Assembly: GCA_017628435.1 (NCBI GenBank)
Contig: JAGBZE010000060.1
Location: 1-5,940 of the forward strand
Reading direction: 5' to 3'
Length of the DNA: 5,940 nt
Source of the DNA: Akkermansia sp.
GTDB taxonomy: Bacteria > Verrucomicrobiota > Verrucomicrobiia > Verrucomicrobiales > Akkermansiaceae
The position numbers were made by a program, and so were the translations under genes. The first letter of the stretch is position 1. Every line of letters starts with the position of its first letter. Below the pieces are notes generated by a model. That model did not search any database. It was not told the origin of the DNA and saw only the letters and a list, made by a program, of their open reading frames with translations. Below are positions 1-5,940 of the stretch, piece after piece.

Positions 1-1797
1 CATTTGCCGGAACTCATCCGCGTGTGCCACAATGTTCATGTACACAAGGGAATGGAGATTCCGCTCACCCTCCAGGTGAAAGGCGAATTCTCGACGAGCG
101 AGGACGGCAGCATGCACTACGCTGCAGACGTGAATGCCCAGCACAAATTGGGCATACTGGATGTTCATGTAAGTGGCAACCCGCTGAAGGAGTGTCACAT
201 CACCGGAAACAACACCATTCCGGTCAACATCGTCAACGCCCTTATTGACAATGAAGATGCTCACTGGATTATGCGCGACTTCCGCTGCAGGGATGGCATC
301 ACACGCAACAATGTCACCAACATCAACACCACCATTCGTTACGACAAGGGCATCTTCGTACATGTGTTCTGCGATGCTGAACTTATTAACATGGACTTCC
401 TCCTGGGGGCCATTCGCGACAAGGAAGATGTCCAGGGCAAACCGACAGGGGAGGAATATCTGCGCACCGATTTAGGAAGAGATCCCTATTCCAGGGTCAA
501 ACACGGCACCTGTGGAGTTGAGGTACTGGTGCAAATGGACTGTGTAGACAACCAGGGTAAGTCTCTACCGGACCGCATTAACATTAACCTGCTCAACCCG
601 GATGTTACGTACGACAACAAGCCGTGGTTCAAACGCATGGGCATCAAGAACGGCCCCGCCACCAGCAGAATCACAGGAGAAGCCGTACGCTTTGATATTG
701 AGAACTACACCATCTCTCTGCACAAGCTGAAAGGCACCTGCTATCCGGCCTACTCCATCGGCATGTATTATGCCCCTCTCCAGCATTTCCTGGAGGATGT
801 GGTTCTTGAGCGTCCCGCTGACATTGAAACAGAGTACTGCATTTTCCCGCTTTCGCGAAAATGTGAAGTACCGATGAAAGGCCTTATCCATGCCCGGGCA
901 GCCACGGGAGCCGGATTCCGTTTCCTGGGCACCACAATCCCCCTCTCCAATTTCAGTGGATTTATCAATATCAGCGATATTGATGTCTATCTCGACCGCA
1001 TGAATGCCCAGTGTTGGGGCGGTAGTCTGGACGGTTCTCTGCGCATCAATTTTGCTGGAAAAGACACCACACTGGATGGATTCTTTGTTGCCCGCAACCT
1101 GGATTTGAAGGACATTGTGGCATCCTATGGGACAGAATTCACCTCTGCCTGTTGCAATGGCTTTATACGTTTCCAGGCAGCATCGCCGGAGCTGGATGCA
1201 GTGCGGGCATATGGTCAGGTACACCTTACAGATGGCGACCTGATGCAGATTGGTTTGTTCCGTCCTATTGGCGCGTTCCTTTCCGACGTACCGGGCAACC
1301 TGACCAGGCTGCAGGAAACAGTGTACATAAAAAAAGAGGATGCACCGCCCTCCTGGGTGGATAAGTTTATTCGCAGCATATTCGATACTGGCAGCAATGC
1401 TATCGATATGGTACAAAGCTCTGCCTATAAGGTACCCTTTGCAAACCATTTCCTTCGTTACGGCATTGATGAAGCTTTCAGCCGCTTCGACATCATGGGC
1501 GGGCACCTCATCACACGCAATATGAAAGCAAAAGGGTATAATCTGGATGTGGATGTACAGCTGGATATAGACCTGGATAAACTCACTATCGATGGAGATC
1601 TATGGCCCAGAATCTCCAGTGTACCGACGCTCATCATCTCCCCCATCACCATTCTCTCCGACTTCCTGATTGATATCGATGTATACGGTGATCTCATTTC
1701 ACCGCAATGGAAATTCGGACTGAGCAAGAAGCTCAAAGGAGCTGCCAGCAGTGTCACCTCAGAACCGCAGAAGCAGCAACCATTGAAAGCAGAATAA
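1..1797 (+). CDS. AsmA-like envelope protein, C-terminal part (5' end outside window)
   Basis: The frame is open from the first base, with no convincing start, so this is the last ~598 residues of a longer protein; AsmA-like proteins are often 600 to over 1000 residues and begin with a signal anchor, which would lie upstream. What is visible is soluble-looking and beta-rich, with alternating hydrophobic and polar residues and no membrane helix. The region around residues 305-375 (GFRFLGTTIPLSNFSG, then a WGGSLDGSLRI block and GFFVARNLDLKDI) and the final part (residues ~402-430, GQVHLTDGDLMQIGLF; ~495-572, FDIMGGHLITRNMKAKG to DVYGDLISPQWKF) fit the AsmA-like C-terminal domain pattern, in which a 'dG' strand is followed by a 'l.l.G' strand and a closing 'V.G.l..P.w' strand. 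The tail after ~575 is Lys/Gln/Ser-rich and probably disordered. Family members (AsmA, TamB, YhdP) sit in the inner membrane, span the periplasm and are implicated in lipid transport or outer-membrane assembly. It lies 4 bp before cls, so the two are probably co-transcribed. The family call comes from pattern recognition; the exact subfamily and role are unknown. Confidence 0.72.
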   Translation, partial: HLPELIRVCHNVHVHKGMEIPLTLQVKGEFSTSEDGSMHYAADVNAQHKLGILDVHVSGNPLKECHITGNNTIPVNIVNALIDNEDAHWIMRDFRCRDGITRNNVTNINTTIRYDKGIFVHVFCDAELINMDFLLGAIRDKEDVQGKPTGEEYLRTDLGRDPYSRVKHGTCGVEVLVQMDCVDNQGKSLPDRININLLNPDVTYDNKPWFKRMGIKNGPATSRITGEAVRFDIENYTISLHKLKGTCYPAYSIGMYYAPLQHFLEDVVLERPADIETEYCIFPLSRKCEVPMKGLIHARAATGAGFRFLGTTIPLSNFSGFINISDIDVYLDRMNAQCWGGSLDGSLRINFAGKDTTLDGFFVARNLDLKDIVASYGTEFTSACCNGFIRFQAASPELDAVRAYGQVHLTDGDLMQIGLFRPIGAFLSDVPGNLTRLQETVYIKKEDAPPSWVDKFIRSIFDTGSNAIDMVQSSAYKVPFANHFLRYGIDEAFSRFDIMGGHLITRNMKAKGYNLDVDVQLDIDLDKLTIDGDLWPRISSVPTLIISPITILSDFLIDIDVYGDLISPQWKFGLSKKLKGAASSVTSEPQKQQPLKAE

Positions 1798-1801
1798 CGT
1801 C

Positions 1802-3208
1802 ATGGATGCGAGTATGCAGCTACCGGTCTATGTTGTTCCTCTGCTGCACGCAGTGGGTCTTGTGTTTGCCCTGCATGCACTCTGCCGGCCTCACTCACCG
1901 CAGGGCACCATTGCATGGATGCTCGGGTTGATTCTTTTACCCATACTCACACTGCCTCTATACCTGCTGTTGGGGGCAGCCCGTATTCATCGCCACACCA
2001 CCAGCCGCCACAGCAGGGAGAGCATTCAGGCTGTTCTGAAATCACTCCATGCATGGACGCCGCCACACACTCCGCTGGCCCGCACCCTGACCCGCAGCAC
2101 CGGATACGCCCCCTGCTCCGGCAATAATATCCGCATTCTTCAGGATGGCGATAACACCTACCGCGATATGCTGCACGCCATTCGTGCGGCACAGCATTCA
2201 ATTCTGCTGGAATTCTTCATCATCCGCAATGACAGCGTAGGCATCACACTGAGAAAAGCACTGGAGGAAAGAGCCCGGGTCGGAGTCCAGGTCTATGTCA
2301 TATACGACGAAATAGGTTCTCTCAAGCTCCCGGCAGGCTATCTGCGTAAACTCAGGCGAGCCGGCGTGAAAGTCAGCTCTGCCAATGGCAAGCGATTCTG
2401 GCTGAGTTCCATACTGAGAGCAAATTACCGAAACCACCGTAAATTGGTGATTATTGACAGCAGGTGCGCCTATCTCGGCAGCCTGAATGTAGGCCTGGAA
2501 TACACTCGCACCAACCAGCGTCCCTACTGGCGTGATACCTTCATTCACCTGCAAGGCCCCGTGGTCACGCAATGTCTGCTCAGCTTTGCCGATGACTGGA
2601 AACGCGCCTCTGGCGAAAATATTACCCACCTGCTTATTCAGCAAGCAGAGGCCGGCACGCACACCTGCCAGCTCGTTCCAAGCGGACCAGAGGACGGGCC
2701 CCTGAATACATGGCAGCTCACCCTGCTGGAAATGGCAGCTGCGGCCAAGGAACGACTCTGGCTGGCCAGTCCGTACTTTGTCCCCAATGAATCGGTGCAA
2801 TCCGCACTCTGCGCCGCTGCCCTGCGCGGAGTGGATGTACGCATCCTCATTCCCCGACGGGGAGACAATCTCACAGCCCAATTAGCTCTGCTCACCTTTA
2901 TTCCGCCCATGCTCGCGGCAGGTGTGCGCATGCTTGCCTACGAGCCTGGATTTCTGCATGAGAAAATCTGTGTGGCAGATTCAGCCACATGCTGCATCGG
3001 TACTGCTAATCTGGACGAACGCTCCCTGCGGCTCAATTTCGAACTCACTTTGCTCGCGGAAAGTACCGAAGCAACAAATAACGTGTCCACCATGTTGCTG
3101 CAGGATATGACGCAGGCCTCATCCATCACCTATGCTGATTGGTACAGACGCTCCTATCTTGTGCGACTGGCAGCTAATTGTTGTCGACTGCTTTCTCCTG
3201 CCCTCTGA
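1802..3208 (+). CDS. cls: Cardiolipin synthase, phospholipase D superfamily (ClsA-like)
   Basis: This 468-residue protein has the full bacterial ClsA-type layout. Two hydrophobic segments lie at residues ~8-28 and ~37-59, the second in the PLDc_N-like context GTIAWMLGLILLPILTLPLY. A cytoplasmic linker and two PLD catalytic halves follow. The first HKD motif is H212-R-K214-LVII-D219, continuing to G226-S-L-N229. The second is H386-E-K388-ICVA-D393, continuing to G400-T-A-N403 and DERSLRLNFE. Both sets of His, Lys, Asp and Asn are intact, so the enzyme should be active. The reaction joins two phosphatidylglycerols (or, in some family members, another phosphatidyl donor and acceptor) into cardiolipin at the inner membrane; the histidine of one motif forms a phosphatidyl-enzyme intermediate. 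The length is close to the ~480 residues usual for ClsA. ATG 1802 is chosen because it immediately follows the upstream stop and keeps the whole first membrane helix; ATG 1814 (Met5) is an equally possible start. No Shine-Dalgarno sequence precedes either, so translation may depend on coupling to the upstream gene. PLD-family phosphatidylserine synthases are a less likely alternative. Confidence 0.93.
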   Translation: MDASMQLPVYVVPLLHAVGLVFALHALCRPHSPQGTIAWMLGLILLPILTLPLYLLLGAARIHRHTTSRHSRESIQAVLKSLHAWTPPHTPLARTLTRSTGYAPCSGNNIRILQDGDNTYRDMLHAIRAAQHSILLEFFIIRNDSVGITLRKALEERARVGVQVYVIYDEIGSLKLPAGYLRKLRRAGVKVSSANGKRFWLSSILRANYRNHRKLVIIDSRCAYLGSLNVGLEYTRTNQRPYWRDTFIHLQGPVVTQCLLSFADDWKRASGENITHLLIQQAEAGTHTCQLVPSGPEDGPLNTWQLTLLEMAAAAKERLWLASPYFVPNESVQSALCAAALRGVDVRILIPRRGDNLTAQLALLTFIPPMLAAGVRMLAYEPGFLHEKICVADSATCCIGTANLDERSLRLNFELTLLAESTEATNNVSTMLLQDMTQASSITYADWYRRSYLVRLAANCCRLLSPAL

Positions 3209-3289
3209 AGCGCTATCCATATAATGCGGGTTCCGATTATTCATCCATGTCTGACCAGCGCAAGAAAACTGTTCGACTGTGGGATATTT

Positions 3290-3305
3290 GCCTTGCTTGT
3301 AAGGC
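3290..3305. repeat. Short inverted repeat overlapping the murC-murB promoter
   Basis: GCCTT (3290-3294) and AAGGC (3301-3305) form a perfect 5-bp inverted repeat around a 6-base loop, GCTTGT. It overlaps the candidate -35 and part of the spacer, so it could be a regulator half-site pair. It is not followed by a T tract, so it does not look like an intrinsic terminator for cls. A 5-bp repeat can easily arise by chance. Confidence 0.25.
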
Positions 3306-3320
3306 TGAATAGTATATAAT
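3293..3320 (+). promoter_or_regulatory. Candidate sigma-70-type promoter for murC-murB
   Basis: A perfect -10 hexamer TATAAT lies at 3315-3320. At a 16-bp spacing upstream is TTGCTT (3293-3298), which matches only the TTG half of the -35 consensus TTGACA. The surroundings are AT-rich compared with the flanking genes. Transcription would begin near 3326-3328, leaving only about 7-9 bases before the ATG at 3335. The position in the only sizeable gap of the window supports it, but the weak -35 and the very short leader leave doubt. Confidence 0.5.
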
Positions 3321-3334
3321 ATTCCCTAGTAGAT

Positions 3335-5638
3335 ATGATTGAGCAGTTACGCAAAAGGCTTCTGGACCGGGACAACCCGGTGCGCATTCATCTTATCGGT
3401 GTAGCAGGTGCCGGCATGAGCGGCATCGCACGCATGCTTCTGGAAATGGGGCACCGCGTAAGCGGCTGTGACCGAGTAACCAGCGAAGAAACGGAACGCT
3501 TGCAACAGAGCGGACTCACCTTCGCCTGCCCCCACAGCGCAGATGCCGTGGCCGATGCAGAAATCGTCATTTACTCCAGTGCAATCCGTGAAGACAACGT
3601 GGCTCTGGCCGCCGCCCGCCAGATGGGCAGCCTGTGCCTGCGCCGCGCTGAATGCCTGGCCGCCATTCTCAACAACAAGAAGGGCGTAGTCGTAGCCGGC
3701 ACTCACGGCAAAACCACCACCTCCGCCCTCACCGCACACCTGCTCCGCGAAGCTCGTCTGCGTCCCTGTCACTATGTGGGAGCAGAAATCCCCGTGCTGG
3801 GTGCCAATGCCCACTGGAATGCCGACAGCGACTACCTGATTGCCGAGGGCGATGAATCCGACGGTACGCTGGTGAATTACATCCCCGAGCACAGCATCGT
3901 GCTGAATGTGGAAGCCGAGCACCTGGATTTCTACCGCGACCTCGACCACATTAAGGAAGTATTCCACACGCTCTGCCGCCAGACCCGCGGCACCATATTC
4001 TACTGCAAAAACGATGCCGGCGCAGCAGATGTGTGCAGCCAGTATCCCAACAGCGTCTCCTACGGCTGGGAAGATGCCGACTACACCGCCACCAACGTGA
4101 CTGTGAAGCGCGGCCGTACCCTCTACACCATCAACCACAAGGGCACAGAACTGGGCCGCGTGGAGCTGGGCATTCCCGGCCGCCACAATGTGCTCAACTC
4201 CCTGGCTGCCACCGCCGCTGCCATAGAGATGGGTGCCGACTTCGCCAGCATCGGCCGCGGTCTGGCCTCCTTCGCCGGTGCCCGCCGCCGTTTCGAGACC
4301 AAGTATCTTTCCAAGGATTTCCGCATTGTGGATGACTACGGCCACCACCCCACGGAAATTGCCGCCACGGTGCAGACAGCCAAGAGCCTGAACCCGGACC
4401 GTCTGGTCATCTTCTTCCAGCCGCACCGCTACACCCGCACCCAGCTGTTGCGCGACGATTTCGGCCGAGTGCTGTACGGCGTGGATAAACTGTTCGTGGC
4501 GGATGTGTACCCAGCCAGCGAGCTGCCCATCCCCGGCATCTCCGGCCAGACCATCGTGGACGCCGTGAAGGAAAACGGCCCGTCCGATGCCCTGTTCCTT
4601 CCGGAAATGCCGCTGGCTCACCATGTGGTGGGCAACCAGCTTAAGCCCGGCGACCTCTTCCTGACCCTGGGTGCAGGCAATGTGCACGAAGCCGGCACGA
4701 AGATTGCCAAGGACCTGCGCATTCTCACCGAAATGCAGGCCGAATGCGGCAAGGATTTCCCTGCCCGCCTGTACGAACCCATGCGCCAGCACACCACCCT
4801 CGGTGTGGGCGGCGTGGCTCAGTACTGGATTGAACCGGACACCGTAGAAGCCATGCAGAACGTGGTCAACTACTTCAAGGATCGCAACATCCCCGTGCAT
4901 GTGGTGGGTCGCGGCTCCAACCTCGTCGTTCGCGAAGGCGGCATCCGCGGTGCTGTGGTACACCCCAATGGCGGCGAGTTCGAGAAGCTTGAACTTATCA
5001 ACGACACCACCATCGTGGCCGGAGCTGGCGTAAAGCTCAAGAAACTGGCCGCCTTTGCTGCAAAGAACGGCATCTCCGGATTTGAATGGATGGATGGCAT
5101 CCCCGGCTGCGTGGGTGGCAGTCTCCGCATGAACGCCGGCTGCATGGGCGGCGATATGTGGCAGGTATTTGTCTCCGCCACCGCTCTGGATGAAGACGGC
5201 GAAGTGGTCGAATACTCCAAGGACACCATGGAACCCGCCCGCTACCGCAGCATTCCCACCTTTGAACACAACATGGTGGTGCAGGCCACCTTCTGCGGCA
5301 CCCCCGGCTGCGTCGAGGAAATCGAGGCCGCCATGGAGGAATACCGCGCCCGCCGCAAGAACAGCCAGCCCATCCAGCCCAGCGCCGGCTGCACCTTCCG
5401 CAACCCGGAGGAAATCCCCGCAGGCAAGCTCATTGAGGAGCTCGGACTGAAGGGCTACACCATCGGCGGTGCCCAGGTGTCCACCAAGCATGGCAATTTC
5501 ATCATCAACACCGGCAACGCCAAGGCCACGGATGTGACCGAACTTATCAACCACATTGTGCGTGTTGCCCAGAAGGAACGCGGCATCACCCTGCACGAGG
5601 AAGTGCAGGTCATCGGTGACCGCGAGGCTCAATTCTAA
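3335..5638 (+). CDS. murC/murB: MurC-MurB fusion: UDP-MurNAc--L-Ala ligase / UDP-GlcNAc-enolpyruvate reductase
   Basis: One 767-residue frame carries two cytoplasmic peptidoglycan enzymes. Residues 1 to ~465 are MurC: nucleotide-sugar motif GVAGAGMSG (22-30), ATP P-loop GTHGKTTTS (122-130, Lys126), EGDESDGT (171-178), NVEAEHLDFY (191-200, His196), GRHNVLNSLAA (282-292), the MurC signature DDYGHHPTE (333-341), FQPHRYTRT (361-369) and LGAGNV (445-450). Residues ~467-767 are MurB: TTLGVGG (487-493), FAD-binding GRGSNLVV (525-532), GIPGCVGGSLRMNAGCMGG (588-606), Tyr637-Arg638, SAGCTFRNP (683-691) and LHEEVQVIG (753-761, likely catalytic Glu756). The C-terminal half lacks the extra tyrosine-loop insertion of E. 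coli MurB and looks like type II. MurB reduces UDP-GlcNAc-enolpyruvate to UDP-MurNAc with NADPH and FAD; MurC then ligates L-Ala using ATP. Total length is what two complete enzymes need, with almost no linker. An in-frame TAA at 3317-3319 rules out a longer N-terminus, and ATG 3335 is the only ATG before the nucleotide-binding motif. No Shine-Dalgarno is present. ddl follows after 18 bp. Codon use is strongly GC-ending. Confidence 0.96.
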   Translation: MIEQLRKRLLDRDNPVRIHLIGVAGAGMSGIARMLLEMGHRVSGCDRVTSEETERLQQSGLTFACPHSADAVADAEIVIYSSAIREDNVALAAARQMGSLCLRRAECLAAILNNKKGVVVAGTHGKTTTSALTAHLLREARLRPCHYVGAEIPVLGANAHWNADSDYLIAEGDESDGTLVNYIPEHSIVLNVEAEHLDFYRDLDHIKEVFHTLCRQTRGTIFYCKNDAGAADVCSQYPNSVSYGWEDADYTATNVTVKRGRTLYTINHKGTELGRVELGIPGRHNVLNSLAATAAAIEMGADFASIGRGLASFAGARRRFETKYLSKDFRIVDDYGHHPTEIAATVQTAKSLNPDRLVIFFQPHRYTRTQLLRDDFGRVLYGVDKLFVADVYPASELPIPGISGQTIVDAVKENGPSDALFLPEMPLAHHVVGNQLKPGDLFLTLGAGNVHEAGTKIAKDLRILTEMQAECGKDFPARLYEPMRQHTTLGVGGVAQYWIEPDTVEAMQNVVNYFKDRNIPVHVVGRGSNLVVREGGIRGAVVHPNGGEFEKLELINDTTIVAGAGVKLKKLAAFAAKNGISGFEWMDGIPGCVGGSLRMNAGCMGGDMWQVFVSATALDEDGEVVEYSKDTMEPARYRSIPTFEHNMVVQATFCGTPGCVEEIEAAMEEYRARRKNSQPIQPSAGCTFRNPEEIPAGKLIEELGLKGYTIGGAQVSTKHGNFIINTGNAKATDVTELINHIVRVAQKERGITLHEEVQVIGDREAQF

Positions 5639-5656
5639 AAATCTAACCCCCTTACC

Positions 5657-5940
5657 ATGAAAGAACTTAAGAAGGATACGAAGATTGCCCTGCTGATGGG
5701 TGGTCCCGGTTCAGAGCGCGATGTTTCCATTGCCTCCGGCAACGGCGTGCTCGAAGCCCTGCGCAACGAAGGTTTCACCCATGTCACCCCCGTGCTGGTA
5801 GACAGCGAGCGCCCCGCTATCCCCGAGGGCACGGAACTGTGCTACAACATGATTCACGGCACCTACGGTGAGGACGGAGGCCTGCAATCATACCTGGAGG
5901 AACTCGGTCTGCCCTACACCGGCGCAGGCTCCGTGACCAG
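5657..5940 (+). CDS. ddl: D-alanine--D-alanine ligase, N-terminal part (3' end outside window)
   Basis: The frame is open from ATG 5657 to the window edge and gives 94 complete residues of a protein that is usually ~300-370 long. It starts MKELKKDTKIALLMGGPGSE, matching the Ddl N-terminal glycine-rich motif (usually GG.S.ERE/DVS); Glu20 corresponds to the conserved catalytic-site glutamate (Glu15 in E. coli DdlB). Next is NMIHGTYGEDGGLQ (residues 64-77), the 'HG..GEDG..Q' signature, then LPYTGAGS (85-92), the expected 'PYTG.G...S' motif. The enzyme joins two D-alanines with ATP in the cytoplasm, and MurF uses the dipeptide. The gene lies 18 bp after murC-murB with no terminator or promoter between, so it is likely in the same operon. 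The spacer is pyrimidine-rich (CCCCCTT) and lacks a Shine-Dalgarno. The ATP-grasp domain lies beyond the window. A D-Ala-D-lactate or D-Ala-D-Ser ligase variant cannot be excluded because the discriminating residues are not visible. Confidence 0.93.
   Translation, partial: MKELKKDTKIALLMGGPGSERDVSIASGNGVLEALRNEGFTHVTPVLVDSERPAIPEGTELCYNMIHGTYGEDGGLQSYLEELGLPYTGAGSVT

Noticed and set aside
4..6. TTG at 4-6 as the true start of the AsmA-like gene
   Set aside because: The frame is open to the first base of the window, the codon sits in the middle of a beta-rich domain, and no signal anchor follows; the gene is cut by the window edge.
565..1506. 313-codon minus-strand frame opposite the AsmA-like gene
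   Set aside because: In-register shadow of the sense gene; no recognisable motif and no promoter or independent support.
2198..2881. 227-codon minus-strand frame opposite cls
   Set aside because: In-register shadow of a gene with both HKD motifs intact on the plus strand.
3247..3312. 21-residue ORF in the cls/murC-murB gap, containing a CLAC motif
   Set aside because: Too short to distinguish from chance, no ribosome-binding site, and it overlaps the candidate promoter and another small frame.
3209..3334. Intrinsic terminator after cls
   Set aside because: The only hairpin seen (GCCTT/AAGGC at 3290-3305) has a 5-bp stem and no T tract after it; nothing closer to the cls stop forms a GC-rich stem.
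3347..5632. 761-codon open frame on the minus strand opposite murC-murB
   Set aside because: It is exactly in register with the sense codons, is explained by absence of TTA, CTA and TCA in murC-murB, and its translation is Ala/Gly/Val/His-rich with no recognisable domain.
1..5940. Defence system, mobile element, CRISPR array or RNA gene
   Set aside because: Read on both strands, the window is almost fully covered by housekeeping envelope genes; no direct-repeat arrays, terminal inverted repeats, transposase or tRNA-like folds were seen. The PLD domain in cls has the membrane segments and motif order of cardiolipin synthase and does not suggest a defence nuclease.

Overview
The window holds a piece of an ordinary bacterial chromosome devoted to the cell envelope. 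All genes lie on the + strand and are tightly packed. The features point to a Gram-negative bacterium with an outer membrane, and my best guess is a verrucomicrobial (PVC-group, possibly Akkermansia-like) organism. The grounds are an AsmA-like protein, a MurC-MurB fusion followed by ddl, moderately high GC, and start codons without Shine-Dalgarno sequences. This taxonomic guess is an inference and could be wrong.

Layout. Positions 1-1797 hold the 3' part of a gene for an AsmA-like envelope protein whose N-terminus lies outside the window. Only 4 bases later, 1802-3208 encodes a membrane-bound cardiolipin synthase with two HKD phospholipase D motifs. A 126-bp gap (3209-3334) follows. It carries a consensus TATAAT box and a small inverted repeat and marks the likely boundary between two transcription units. 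Positions 3335-5638 encode a 767-residue fusion of MurC (UDP-N-acetylmuramate--L-alanine ligase) and MurB (UDP-N-acetylenolpyruvoylglucosamine reductase). After 18 bases, a D-alanine--D-alanine ligase gene starts at 5657 and runs off the right edge.

How the genes work together. The left pair concerns membrane lipids: cardiolipin synthase makes a phospholipid, and AsmA-family proteins are implicated in moving or organising lipids between the inner and outer membranes. The right pair belongs to cytoplasmic peptidoglycan precursor synthesis. The MurB part makes UDP-MurNAc, the MurC part adds L-Ala to it, and Ddl makes the D-Ala-D-Ala dipeptide that MurF adds later. The order murC-murB-ddl matches part of the dcw (division and cell wall) cluster, so ftsQ/ftsA/ftsZ may follow to the right, outside the window.

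I found no RNA genes, mobile elements, CRISPR arrays or phage features. I see no strong case for a wholly new system. The points most worth a second look are the MurC-MurB fusion, the very short predicted leader of its mRNA, and the pairing of an AsmA-like gene with cardiolipin synthase.
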